From Stenopsyche tienmushanensis (taxonomy: Eukaryota > Arthropoda > Insecta > Trichoptera > Stenopsychidae), in NCBI GenBank assembly GCA_008973525.1, contig WACJ01000406.1, positions 1,550,001 to 1,614,000 of the forward strand: DNA of 64,000 nucleotides. The letters are read 5' to 3'. Under the pieces are notes generated by a model. That model was not told where the DNA came from and ran no database searches. It saw only the letters and a list, made by a program, of their open reading frames with translations. This document shows, in pieces, positions 1-12,047 of this stretch. Numbering within the stretch: the stretch's first letter is position 1; every line of letters begins with the position of its first letter. The translations under genes were made by a program, and so were the position numbers.

Positions 1-985
1 GACTAGTTGATCGTTCTCCATAGCAGCTAGAGTAAAGTCGTGTTTATCGCGTCTGTCGCGCATCATGGATTTCAAACAACGCGTTAGCATTAAGTTGCAA
101 AAAATTGCCAAAGAAGCTTATGAAATGTTAAAATCGGTATATGGTGATAATGTGGCAACTCTGAAGACTGTTTACAGATGGTATGAGCGATTTAAAAACG
201 GGAATAAGTCGGTTGAAGTCGAGCAACGGTCGGGACGTCTATCGATCTCAAAAACAGATGAAAATGTGCAAAAAATGACAAGAATTGTTTGTGCAAACAG
301 ACAAAAGAGCTTACTGAAGAAGTTGACATCCCTTACGGGTTTGTGCAAAGCATTTTAACTGATAATTTGCAAATGAGACGAGCGAGTGCAAAATTTGTTC
401 TCAGACTTTTGACTGACGAACAGAAAGAAAACAATGTTTCAGTTTGCACAGAATTGAAGGATCGTCTTTAAGCAGATCCGGACTTCATCGGCATAATTGT
501 AACTAGAGATGAAAGCTATGGCTACTCTGAGACGAAAATGTAGAGCTCTCAATGACAAACCCCTAACTCCCCTCGTTCTAAAAAGGCACGTCAGTTAAAG
601 TCGAACATCAAGATCATGCTCATTGCTTTTTTCGATAGTGAGTGCAAAGCGCGATCAGAATTCGTTCTAAGAGGAACAATTGTAAATTTCGGATTTAACA
701 AAGGCGTAGTACAACGTTTGAAAACAAGAAAGAGATCAGAAAAATGGGCTGATGGCTTCCTTCTTCATCACGACAATGCTTCGTGTCTCATTTCCCTTCT
801 GATTTGTGAGTTTTTGGCTGGAAAAAATCTTCCTGTGTGTCCACATTCACCTTTCTTACCAGATTTATCACCATGCGATTTCTGGCTTTTCCCAAAAATA
901 AAAACCGTGGTAAATGGAAAACCTTTTGAAACCATTCCTGACATTGAGGTACCAAAGAAAGAGTAATTGAACGATCTTTCGAATT
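1..985 (+). pseudogene. Degraded mariner transposase, lineage A (left part)
   Basis: An ATG at 65 starts a mariner transposase readable in pieces. The N-terminal HTH region spans 65-358 (VYRWYERFKNGNKSVEVEQR and a GRL...SKTDENV stretch). A frame change follows near 290-360. Then 289-471 carries the linker with the family motif LLTDEQKEN. In-frame stops follow at 469-471 and near 540, and then 616-966 carries the catalytic half. The catalytic Asp residues all remain as codons: VTRDES near 505-520, HHDNAS near 770, and PDLSPCDFWLF near 870 with D34D-type spacing. The last 60 or so residues and the right inverted repeat are absent. The copy is dead through stops, frameshifts and truncation. The motif set suggests an irritans-type mariner. 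Confidence 0.85.
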
Positions 986-1014
986 TCCGATACTAACGAA
1001 TTCCATGTTCGGTA

Positions 1015-1350
1015 TTGTATGCTGCTTTTTTAAATTTGGGTTGGAATGCCATAAAATCCAATAAAACACTCAAAGATGTTTATAGTGAAGTGATAATATT
1101 CCGCAGATCACAATACTGGTTCCAGAAATCAGGCAATATAAGCTTAAGGGATGAACCTTCGAATTTTGATGCACTAAAATCCTTAATCGAGTGTCAGATC
1201 AACGACAAACAATCGATGAGTTATCGCAAAGACTGGGATTTCCATGTGTAAACATATTTAAAGCTCATCGGCAGAACGAATAGGATGGGCGTTATGGGGT
1301 AGGATAGATACCGTATGATTTGACCGAATACAATAAAATAAGCGACCATG
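1015..1350 (+). pseudogene. Mariner family 1 transposase N-terminal fragment
   Basis: Residues match the HTH part of a second mariner lineage: the NLGWNAIKSNKTLKDVYSEV stretch, then QYWFQKSGNISLRDEPSNFD, then ALKSLIE. After the stop at 1249-1251 the reading continues through other frames as GRTNRMGV and VPYDLTEYNK, the linker preceding the catalytic domain. No catalytic Asp region is present. The piece abuts the lineage A relic at about 990-1015, so one mariner has inserted into or recombined with the other. The same family recurs at 24.6, 30.1, 44.7, 50.2 and 63.1 kb. Confidence 0.8.
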
Positions 1351-2758
1351 ACGTATGATCAGCTTAGTTAGGGGTGGATTTAGAATATTAACACACACAG
1401 CATTCGAGAGGTGACTCTTACTCACCATATGATTTAATGCCGCACCTCTAGAGGTGAGTTTCACTCACCACTCCATTTGAAGCGGAAACTCGATGCGTGG
1501 TAATAACTATTTACGTTTAGTTCCTTTGAAGCCGGTCCCTACTCTCTTCTGTACAATATTATGAATCTTATGAACACGACAAGATTTTCTTATCTGAAAT
1601 TAGTATATATATATAACCACGAACCGGACTGCATGTTTGACTTCAATCTCCGATTCCGTAGATATCCGCTTGAATGAAATGCTGCATAATATTTTAACAG
1701 GAGCTAGGAAGGATTGCAAAGTCTGTTCTCAAAGAAACAAATCCGGAAAAGACACCAAACAATATATTATTGTAATACATATCCCGACTAACCGGAAAAA
1801 TTAAAGAAACGAAATATTTAAGCAATTATATTCATAAAAGCGTAAATAAAAATGCTGCGAAATGTCTCGAGTTGCAGGTTCACCGCGCAAAAAAGGATCT
1901 TGAGTGCAAAGAGTAAATCGGTAGTATTAGATACCTTGGTATATTTATCAAACTATTGATGGTCATATATGTAAGTGCGTTTCTGTGGGAACGCCGAGAA
2001 AATTAATTAAAATAAACAATTCATATATAAATACAGAAGTAAGCTAATGGCTAAATGGCATTATACCCTTCAGTGCATATATTTATTATTAGAATAAGTA
2101 AGTACTAAGTTTTAGTATAGTAGACTTGATAGTGGCGAAAATTCAGCTTAAAATTCAGAATGTGGTTTTGAAAGAATTATTTTTGCAAATCATTAGAATT
2201 AGAAAATTATGTTAAACCTGAATCGAAACGATCGATCAGAATTATGAATACCACTATGAATAAAATGTTGATACCATCAAATTTGTTTCACATATATTTA
2301 TATGATATTTATTTGATAAGGTTATGATGGGTTTCCGCCCAGAGCTGACTACCCTTTTAATGTCTAACATGAAAGTGGAGGTCTCAATACATCTTCCCTC
2401 CCCCTCACGAGGCAGCTTTTCATAAATCCGTATGAAGTATTGTTGGCAATGAAATTTGAGTGCTCGGTGAGATTCGAATCCTAAAAACTTTCTCACGGCT
2501 TAAGCCAATATCCGCCGAAAGCATTTTTTACTCGCCGGATATTGATGAGATTTGTCGAACGTGTATTTCGGGCACACAACCCCCTCATCGATCCCGAGTG
2601 CTGCTATATTCGGATGGTTCTATTTCTTCTGTGGGGGGTGGATTAAGGACGCGAGTCTGTTTTGCAACGTCGAAGTTAATTAATTTCGATCTTTTGTTGT
2701 AGATGTTCGGGGCCTGTTCGAGGAGCGAAGATAGGAAATTAAAAGGAAATTACAATAC
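1351..2758. other. No recognisable gene; GC-richer block 2330-2725
   Basis: The first kilobase is AT-rich with no recognised element. Bases 2330-2725 are noticeably GC-richer and hold weak 80-codon open frames on both strands without family motifs. A box-B-like string GATTCGAATCC occurs near 2471, but no correctly spaced box A or cloverleaf is seen. I do not assign a function. Confidence 0.5.
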
Positions 2759-2878
2759 CTGGCCATCTTTGTTGGCATCAGCTCGCTGCCTCAAGCCGTC
2801 CCAGATCTTGATCATGGTCTCGTGGGTTTCGGCGTGCTTCGGGTTGCCGGCCGTCCATCCGCGGAGAGAACATATTTT
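2759..2878 (-). CDS. Calexcitin-like EF-hand protein, coding exon 3 (partial gene)
   Basis: This 120-nt exon encodes 40 residues in phase 0, from KICSLRGW through IWDGLRQRADANKDGQ. The intron acceptor TTTTCAG precedes AAA ATA TGT, and the donor GTATTG follows the CAG codon. The residues close the helix after EF-hand 1 (the RGW motif is typical of calexcitin/SCP proteins) and open EF-hand loop 2 (D-A-N-K-D-G). Calexcitins and sarcoplasmic calcium-binding proteins are cytosolic calcium buffers or sensors of about 190 residues with EF-hand pairs. Only residues 38-77 lie here. The next exon should begin with Val and a DEW-like motif; I do not find it between here and base 1, so the gene runs out of the window. 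The exon is clearly GC-richer than its surroundings. Confidence 0.92.
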
Positions 2879-3518
2879 CTGAAAAGATAAATAAGTACGT
2901 GAAAACAAAAGGGGGCTGCTTGTAACCTTTTTGCGGTGGTGAATTTGGGGATGAAAATAAGTGGTGACATTTTTTGACATTTGTTACAATGCGTTGACAG
3001 ATTTTGTGCGTTATTCGGGGGTGGGATATGAATGATATTAAAGCAAATGGTATGTCAGCAATTTATTTGGAAATCTATGAATCGTGATATTGTCAGATGG
3101 AATAAAATATAGTGTTGAATTAATTCGGTTTGAAATATTAGGGCTGTTACGATTACCATTTTTATAGAAGTCAAATCGTGAAGGTGAATTGTGTTTCGCT
3201 CTTTAATACTTGACGACATTTATTCTAAATTTTATGATGTTATGAACTATATTTACTAAAAACGTGATGGCAAACATTCGGAGATGAGCGTGACAAGATT
3301 TGGAATAAAGCCTAAATCAACTTGGGTGCCGTGTCAACTCTGAAAATATCCATAATTTTACCATATTAGTACCTCTAAAAATACAAAAATCATGAGCAGA
3401 GCTATCACTAGATTTTTCAGGATGATGAAATTGTTAAGTAATCAATTCCAAACACTCTAAATTTCCAATTTGTATTTTCCAAGCGATTTCTTTCGAGCGA
3501 CTGAAAGCATGATGTAAC

Positions 3519-4262
3519 TAGGAAATCCAATCCCGGGATCCCGGACAGTTTTAGGTGCTCATGAATTCCGGGACTAGTAAATGTAATGCCGAAAAATTCA
3601 GGATTGAAATTTTTATCTAACAGAAATCGTACACCTCACCAGCACGACGAAGGCTACTAAATCGAGACATTCCCGTCGAAATCTGGACGCTTAGAAACAG
3701 TGGCGTAACTACTAATTGGCGAGCTTAGGCGACGCCTAGGGGCAGTAACTATCTAATCTATGTATAAATATATACAGTACATGTATGTTTTTTAAATTGT
3801 TATATCAATCTTTCCCTACCGGTGATGTATTTACTACACATCGACTCTAATAATGGGAATATCGATATGAAATATAATAGATACGGGGTTCAGAATTTTT
3901 GTATTCCTCCGTAATATAATTACGAATCACATCAAAGTATTATAGTATGTAAGTATTCACCTGCAGCGACGGAAATAAATAATTTGTCGGGAAATCGGGA
4001 ATTTTGCGAGTTTTAGTCCATGTCTCAGCAGAAAGGAATTTTATCAGTCACATTGATGAATACAAAAATGGGGGCTCACGCAGTCATCAACTCGAACTAG
4101 CATTTTAATATCTGATGACGATACCTCCAAGAGGAGGCTAAGTATGCATTTTCAGTAGCAAGTTGCCTGGCTTCTAAAATCAGATCCAGACTAAATGACG
4201 AAGCACTCGATGCTTTAATGTTACTTCAAGCTTATTTTCAGAATAATATTTTATTTTTTAGT
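3519..4262 (+). mobile_element. hAT element relic, copy 1, with hATC coding remnant
   Basis: It begins TAGGAAATCCAATCCCGGG, the degenerate terminus of a hAT family found again at 40316 and 48078. Bases 3600-4020 are noncoding sequence shared with both other copies. From about 4020 a frameshifted coding remnant reads as the hAT C-terminal dimerisation region (pieces resembling FSVASCLASKIRSRLND, then EALDALMLLQAYFQNN). Near 3692 a second hAT-like terminus, CAGTGGCGTAACTAC, lies inside the element. No right inverted repeat is recognisable; the sequence runs into T-rich DNA after 4262. Confidence 0.75.
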
Positions 4263-6119
4263 GTTTTTTTTTATCTATTTTTAATTTTTTTTATATTTTC
4301 TTAAAAAAATAAAATTCTTTCGCTTTCAAGTTATTTTTTATATTAAACAAATAGACTTATTATTAATTTTTTATCAAACTTATCTAGGTAATATTTTATG
4401 TTCTTATTATTTTGTTTTCAAAAATTGTTATTAAAGTCCACAATGTTGAACGATTGACTGTATTTTTTCTGATTTACATTGTATATAATACAATGATTTT
4501 TTTTGTTTAAGACATTACAACGAAAAAAATATGGCAAGAACGATAAAAGTTTTATGTAAAATACATCTGATCAAAACTCTATTGTGATGCATTGTGTACT
4601 ATATTTTGGACAATTTAAACAAACAAGTGATGTTATTGCATCATTAAAAACGACATTTTTAACGGGATGGCCTAACATTCGCCGCATAAAGGCCGTTAAA
4701 GACAATGAGAAGCGCATTAGAGTTTCCCCACGGGACTGAAATAAAACAACCGATATTCCTCGGGTATTACTTTGAACATTGAATTTTCTCCATTCGAAAC
4801 GTCTACCGAATTATAATGCAATTTGTGGCCAGTTCTTGGCAATGCGCCACATCATTGTCTTAAGCTTTAAAAACTTTTCATGCATTTCTCGGGTGATTTG
4901 TGTCAAGTTATATACGGAAAAACCTTTAAAATTCCATTAACTTCAAAGAGGGTCGTTAAAAAGGCATTTTATCTTAAATACATGCATTTCGGGCTAAATG
5001 TCAGCGATTTTCCCGCAATTATAGACTGTGTTATTTAAGAATAACCATTATGAATACGCGTATGAAGACTGTAGACGTCGATAAATTCGGAACAAAGTAT
5101 TATATAATATAATGTGATTTTAGTTGAGTGACATTCTCGACAAGTTCTCGAGTACGTAAAACGCTGATTGGTCTCCATATTATTGAAATGGCTTAACTTT
5201 ATCGACGGCGATGAGCTCGAGGGTCGCTTTTTAGACGGCTAAAAGTTCTTTTTGTTGATGACATCAATTTATCTACGTTAGAGTCACAAAGTGTCGGGAT
5301 TGATGGCTGTGGGTCATTTGGAAAACTTTCGTTTAGGGATGCTTTATTTTTTTATTTTGTTAATACTTTCCGCCCGGGGGAAATATTAACTAATAATTTT
5401 TTGCGTATATTTATTCCAAAAATGAGCCTACTTGTGCAAACCATACATTTGGGTACATGTGATATTTTTACAACTGAAAGAGATAAAGGTCTTTTGTGCA
5501 TGAAATTTGATGTCAGCTAACACAACATCTTTTATAACTTTTTTATTGTCAGCTTATCCAATATTCGTTGATCGAACGCCTTTTTGGGGATGTAAACTGC
5601 TCTTTGAGTGGCTGCATTTTAAAGTATTATGACTACTCATAGTCTTTGATGTATAGACATCAAAGTTATAGGATATAAAAGCGATAAAGCCGTCGAAACA
5701 TAGTACAATATGTATATTTGCACAGATTTTTGAAGATATGCATGGGTAAAATTATATTTCATGAGTAGTCTTCAATTTATTGTACACTTTGATATCATTT
5801 TCGAAATGTCGAAATATTTAATTTCAATTATGACAATCAACTAGATTTTCTGTAGATTTGAACCCAAGTCTGTCTTTTTCGTTCCAATTTATGGTTTTCA
5901 TTCCAAAACATATTTTTTTTTGGTTTTCAGAGCTATCACACAAGAGACAAATATAATATAAATAATTGATTAAAGGTATAATCATTAGAAATAGAAGTAT
6001 ATATTAATATATAATAAAGTATATTATTTCGATGCTTATTGGCTGAAAGTTTGGTGAGTAAATGATTGAATTTGCAACAATAATTTCGCTACTCACTCAT
6101 AGATTATCTCCTCTCCTAC

Positions 6120-6200
6120 CTTTTCAAATAATCCTATCCTTATTTTACCAGGTGTGGAAGGCAACGGGAAACCATCACATTAAATCTTTTCGCTATTAAG
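6120..6200 (+). repeat. Possible interspersed repeat motif (GGCAACGGGAAACCA)
   Basis: The string GGTGTGGAAGGCAACGGGAA is followed by ACCATCAC. It resembles a short conserved motif found in SINE- or LINE-derived repeats of several animals. Nothing else of such an element is recognisable, so this is a weak call resting on memory of the motif. Confidence 0.25.
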
Positions 6201-6294
6201 ATCACCTTTGGAGATCCCCTATATCCGAAATCGGATTTGACACATCAAGATTCATGCTTTGATGGACGTCATAAGGACTTGAAAGAAATATAGT

Positions 6295-6505
6295 ATTATT
6301 AAATGAATACAATCAAACAAATTCTGTATAAAAATGGTGATGGATACATATTATACCAACACAAAAATTAACCAAACTTTTTTTCGCTTAAGTCGTGTAC
6401 CAAACCGATAAAACCGATTTTTTCGAATGGGTTCAATTTCGGTTTTCGTTCCGGAAAAAATAACAATTGTATCGGTTTTTTGTTCAGTTCTGGTTCAAAA
6501 TTTTG
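6295..6505 (+). repeat. CGGTT-rich dispersed repeat, copy 1
   Basis: The stretch TGAATACAATCAAACAAATT at about 6303 recurs almost unchanged at 37326 in the same orientation. Both are followed about 90 bp later by alternating CGGTT, CCGAT and CCGGTT motifs. The paired copies show a dispersed repeat. The clustered short inverted CCG/CGG motifs suggest the subterminal region of a DNA transposon, but no ends or target duplication were identified. Confidence 0.55.
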
Positions 6506-8282
6506 ATAATAAGTTTGGTTATTTGAATCATAAAACTATCTACAAATCCAGAATTAGAAATGATGTTTCAATTAAAAGCTATATTTTTGCAAAACAAATT
6601 TATTTAAAAGATGTTTGAATGATTAAAAATTCAAAATCTATAGATATTTGGAAGGCAAATATACTATTAAATCGTACGCTAAAGGATTAAAGAACCATAT
6701 TATTAGTCGAGATTTATGAGAAATTATTACAGATAAGATACTAATAAAATGTAGATTTTAATGAGGTTCATGGCTATAATAGACTGCCATGTATTTCGTC
6801 TTTCATTCATGCTGATGAACGATGCAGAATAAATTACCATGGAGTTCTTGTAAGGTTGCAGTTGATGTGTTTAGAATATAAATTCATAATAAATAATTGC
6901 AAATTTTGGATCAAATATGATATTGAGGATGACTGTAAATCGTGAGTATTTTTCAGCATATTACAGCAGAAAATTGTAAATTCTATAAAATTATTCATTA
7001 ATAAGTCGTTCAATCAGTCATTTTCAATGGTTTTTAGTCCTTAATAAATACTGCTATAAAGGACAATCAACAAAATAATTGTCTACACTCAATCGATCCG
7101 TTACATTGGAAAGAATCAATTCGTGAGTGAAAATGAGAAGAAGACAAATTGTGAAGTTTTTTTAACAATACAAAACGATAGACGATTGGCGAGTTTCCAA
7201 GACCAGATACTAAACAAAGAGATGCATTTCGTTGGGGCTTTCATTTTAAAATCGCGATGAGAACTGTCCATATATCCGAATGGACGATGGCATATTTCAG
7301 GCTTATAGATTTATCGAAGAGCTTTCATGTCGCTTGGGATCTAGAAAATGTATGTTGTTGGTTTTAGTCTCATTGTAAATTAAAGTCGAACAAAGCTTTC
7401 AGACTTCCACGCTGAAAATTTCGCTTACGCCGAGTGTAATATCCTGAAAATGCCGACAGAATCTCAATGCAGCGATCGATTTTGACACTTGGGAATTTGT
7501 AAGAACGCCGAATGCTGAGTAGTCAGAGAAGTCTTCATTACGAAGGCGACTGAAGAATTACAGTTTTAATTAAAACTTTTATAACAAACGCGTGATCACG
7601 ATGTGAATATTTCATATGGATGTAAATTTATTGCCATAACGGGAGCATAAAAGTGTCGCCTGGAACAGCATTAAAATTTTAGTCCTCTAGGAGGCCAACA
7701 TTTATTCTCGGCGAGTTAACGAAATAAAGTCTTGCCGATGGATTGATGGCGGAGGTAAGTTATTTATTCGGGACGGACCATTTGTTAAACTGTAAAATCC
7801 ACTCGGTTTTTCTTAAAATCCCAGGGGAGAGATCATGATGCGGAACCGGATGGGGTTAAATTATTGACTTCAATGCTCCGCAGCCTGAAAATAAATACCA
7901 CTGGTATAATTCAATTGAAATCGTACACCAAAGACGAATAGGCGGAAGACTCGATTTGACACTATGTAACTTTATTTGTTTCATATTACAGCGTAATCTC
8001 ATTAGCGAGATCGAAGGTTGGTCGTGGGGTTGAAGCAAGAATTGCCAAACATTAATTTTAAGGCATCTCATCGTTAATTTTGGACGGAAAATACAGACGC
8101 TTGAAATATGAAAGCCATCGATCGTATATATATACTGAAGCATCCAATGATGGCATTCATGTTATGTTTGAGGGGTTGAATACTAAGTATATTTTCGGAT
8201 TTAAATCTGTCTTGGATGGATGTTAAAGGAGTGATGTTGTATGCTGAATAAGGGTATGAATGGATACAATATATCCTCTTAC

Positions 8283-8335
8283 CTCAATGGCCAGCTCAAA
8301 GTCTTTCTTCTCAATGGTGCCGCTTTGGTTGACAT
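8283..8335 (-). CDS. Calexcitin-like EF-hand protein, coding exon 2
   Basis: This 53-nt exon has an acceptor TATTTCAG and a donor GAG|GTAAGA. Its first two bases complete the split Asp codon begun in exon 1 (G|AT). It then reads VNQSGTIEKKDFELAIE and ends in phase 0, matching exon 3. It carries the complete first EF-hand loop D-V-N-Q-S-G-T-I-E-K-K-D. Oxygen ligands are at loop positions 1 (Asp), 3 (Asn) and 5 (Ser), with the invariant Gly at 6 and Ile at 8. Position 12 is Asp rather than the usual Glu, as also occurs in this family. Exact phase agreement with both neighbours makes the assignment strong despite the short length. Confidence 0.9.
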
Positions 8336-8815
8336 CTGAAATAAAATAAAAATAAATAAATTTTAATATAATTTGATATTAAATAATAATACATTTTACA
8401 AATAATAACTTTTGTAACGAGCAATCATATAATAAATGTATGGCAAAACTTAATTTTAATACAGTTTACACATATAACGAATATTATTTAATAGGCATTT
8501 TCTAATTAATCTGTGTTTTAAAATATATTCATAGATTATTCGTAGAATATTGCATAAATATGATTCGAAGGTTTTATTTAATTGAATAGGGTTTTAAATA
8601 TAATAGTCTTTCTTTTTGGCAGATTAAAAAACCCTGAAGGAATGCAAATCAATGCCTTTAAAGAAGAGGCCTCTTGCTATCAGAGTCTCGCAGCTGGACC
8701 TCGACCTAATCTTCTTTCATCCTGCAGATTTCCATCTAATCTAATAGCGAATAGACCTGCCTGCTATCCAGAAGAAAGCAAAATAAATTTTGAGTTGGTT
8801 GACGTAAATATAATA

Positions 8816-9320
8816 CGCTTAAACCATTTTTTTTGTGCGGTAAATGTGTTCCGCGGAAAATCACACAAAAAAAGATATGGCTTACATTGAAAAAGTGAAG
8901 ATGCGTTCCATGGATTTTAAAAACCGCATAACTTTGAAATAGCTATATAAAATATATCCAAAATCGCACAAAAAAAGGACGGTAACATTTAAAAGACGAA
9001 ATTTTGGAAATTACTTTGGAGTATATGCTTTTAAAAATCAAAACATTGGAAAAATGCAAAAAAATCGAAATCAATTTTTTCATAAATCTAACCCAGAATA
9101 AAAGGCGTGGTCGTAATTCAACGATGGTAGATGCAATGTGATCTACACAGTCCCAAATTATAATTTTTATCCAAATTTCGGTTAGTGTTGATGAATTATT
9201 TCCTATTTTATCCAAAATATCTCGATACGTACTCTTTAAGAAATAAAAAAATAGCTTTAAAAAAACCGCATAACTTCGAAATCGCACAAAAAAAAAGTCG
9301 CACAAATTGATGTTTGAGTG
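8816..9320 (+). mobile_element. Tc1/mariner-type MITE, copy 1 (505 bp)
   Basis: The element runs from CGCTTAAACCATTTTTTTTG to TTGATGTTTGAGTG and is flanked on both sides by TA (8814-8815 and 9321-9322), the expected target duplication of the Tc1/mariner superfamily. Both ends contain TTTTTTTTGTGCG-like strings in opposite orientation, plus internal inverted CCGCATAACTTTGAAAT / ATTTCGAAGTTATGCGG segments. It lies in intron 1 of the calexcitin-like gene, in inverted orientation to the copy at 12048. A minus-strand frame of about 70 codons (DKIGNNSSTLTEIW...) is shared with that copy but matches no transposase I know. Confidence 0.72.
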
Positions 9321-12047
9321 TACATAGATTATATTTGAATAGAAAATATGTGATAAATTTGAGACGTCAAAATCATTAAATTAATTTATGATGAGAACTG
9401 GCATTATCAGTAATTTATTTCAGTCTTGGCGCTCGTTATAACCGAGTTAAGCTGTGTGCTTTAATATTAAATCAAATGTCACTCGATTAACTCATTGGAG
9501 ACTCAAAGAAGCCCTCATTAACATAATGTTAAAGGGTGACTTCGCCTGTTGCCAAAAATAAGACGCCTCAAAGCGTATTTACATATCATTAAACGAGCAC
9601 CGATAAAATAATGAGAACAAATAGAATTTTAACGAAGGCCGCTTCCAATACAGGAACAAAGGAGGTATTTCAAGTACCAAAACTAATCTTTAAATATTAC
9701 GTAATATTTTGCAAGCAATAAGCGAATTTGAAGATCCGAGCAAATTGATTTCAGTGCGATATAATTGGAAACCGGCCAACTTCTGATAAAACACGAAATC
9801 CCAATAAAGCACCCCCGTCATTTAGCATTATGAAAGGAGCAAATCGCGCTGAAAGCACTTAGCCCGACATTTTATAATTCGACGTCGAAATGCATCTTTT
9901 GATTGATGATGAGCGTTAAATTCTATACGATTTAACGTCATTATTTTATTGCTTGCCGAATATAAGTCATTCAATGCATGATTGATGTTTTAGCGCCTTT
10001 GAAGGCTTTCCATTCTTTTCGGGTCTTATTCCGCGTCGTTGGCTACGAAAGTCGAGCCTTTAAAGTGTCACAATGGCAGACGTCAAATGGCGTCTTGAGG
10101 AAATACGAAACGATAAATGATATATATTTAAGGATGAGCCTTCATGTGTGATGCATACAATTTTTGCATGAACCTATGAAGTATTAGGCAAATTTAATCT
10201 AACGAATTAATACGTATGACTTGAATAAAACGTATTTATAAATGCCTATTAATGCGTTACGAAAATAAAAGCACAGGGTTACCGTGCAAGCCAGCCAGTT
10301 TACTTCTGAAGGAGTAGATTTTAAAAAGGAGTGATGATACTCGGCTAATGACGACACTCCAGAACAGTCAAGAGGGAATAAAAAAATTGATCAACGATAA
10401 GAATGATGCGAGTATCTTGATTATCAAAACAAACGCCTGCTCTCGAGACAACACGAACGAAAATCGTCTTATCTTTGTTGAAAAAAAATAATAGTTTATC
10501 CGACGATAGCGATTTCAGTCAATTATATTTAAATTTTATGACGGTTAAAATATTTTTTAGAATACGATTTTTTGTTGAATAGTAAGTATGAACATTTACG
10601 AGTTTCTATAAAAAAAATTAAAAATATATTCAGAATGTTTAGACATGTAAAAGTACCTTTACATGATTACACGATCAAAGAAGCCGGCTACTGGAAGAAC
10701 AGATCTTCTGCGGCCAAGACGATCGGTCGGACCTCAAGACTTAATTAGCTCTTATAACTCGCTCAGGATTGACTTAATCCACGTCTTTTATATGCCCGAC
10801 CTATCTTAATATGATCCTGATTGTTCTCAAAGATTAGACCAAGTTTGGATCACACAATATATTGAATATTCTGCAGTGGGTGTTATAAAAATGAACTGAT
10901 TGAAGCTGCACAGATTCATTAAATTTGTATGTAATATAAACACGAAAGGATTAATTAAGCGTATTCAGTGTGAACATTTATTGTAATCGACTTGATTGTC
11001 AAACATATTCATAGCCGAATTAAAAAAAACGGACAATTGAATTAATTTGCTTGCATTCGATTTATATTACACGATGTATACGATAATAAATTGATACAAA
11101 AAATACTAGGGCAGAACGCATCATATAAGCGAATGCAGTTTTTAATTGTATGCAGTGCTATGTGCATTTCAAATATTACAAGATTTAATACGATAAAACC
11201 ACCGCTTAATATTTAACTAGCCCTACAGCGCTATTTTAACGACTCGTCCTCGTGTTTTAGAAGTGCAGTAATGGAGAAGACTCATTAAGTCTGGTGGAGT
11301 AGAATGCATTGCCAAGTTTAGTGCTGGAACGTGACTTTTATGCTAACAAACCAGATTCCCTTTATTTACTATAATCGAGATTCATATGGGTACAGTTTTT
11401 TAAGGATTTCTCAAAGCTTACAAATACGTGCTGAAAATAAATGGCGAGAAAATGGTTCATTCGACGTATAAAACGTGCTGCTGAAAATTTGGCCAAGAAC
11501 AGACTTGAATTTAATCGAAAACTTTAATACATCGCACATACATAGCATAATTACAATCGAATTATATTAGCATGCAATGGCTTATTATCATATTTATTAC
11601 TAAATAAATTGCATATTAAAATGTTAAAATCACATTCAATGCATTAAAAGTTCCATGTATGTTTTGACATCAAAAAATAATTTTGATATATATACAGAGT
11701 ATGTAAAAGTTTGTCGCTTCGGTTTTTCTCTATATATTTACTGCATATGCAGCATTCACATGCCGCAAAACTTTAAAAAGTTCACTTCCATGCTTACTTT
11801 TATCGGAGCTTGTATCTTTGTGGTAAGTATCTCTAAGCCAACAACAAATGGAGTTAAGGTAGTTGGCAACTTTATTTAAAAATGTACAGCGAGACAAATT
11901 TTCAATAGTCTGGATTCGGAAATAAATCTGATATAAATCAAAATGTGTTTAAAATGTCTTCAACATCAATGTAGTAGGAAAATTGATAGTTATACATGGA
12001 AAGTCTCTTTAATGTTGAATTAAATTCAAGATGAAAATTGCTATATA

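Larger units (their letters stand above)
2879..8282 (-). other. Intron 2 of the calexcitin-like gene (about 5.4 kb)
   Basis: AT-rich intron with borders GTAAGA (donor, 8282) and TTTTCAG (acceptor, 2879). It contains a hAT element relic at 3519-4262, a possible interspersed-repeat motif near 6150-6180, and a CGGTT-rich dispersed repeat at 6295-6500. No other coding exon is recognisable. Confidence 0.8.

Noticed and set aside
2462..2484. GATTCGAATCC resembling a tRNA box B.
   Set aside because: No box A at the right distance and no cloverleaf stems could be drawn, so no tRNA gene is called.
5644..5665. Small hairpin CTTTGATGT / ACATCAAAG with a 4-nt loop.
   Set aside because: A 9-bp AT-rich stem is expected by chance in sequence of this composition.
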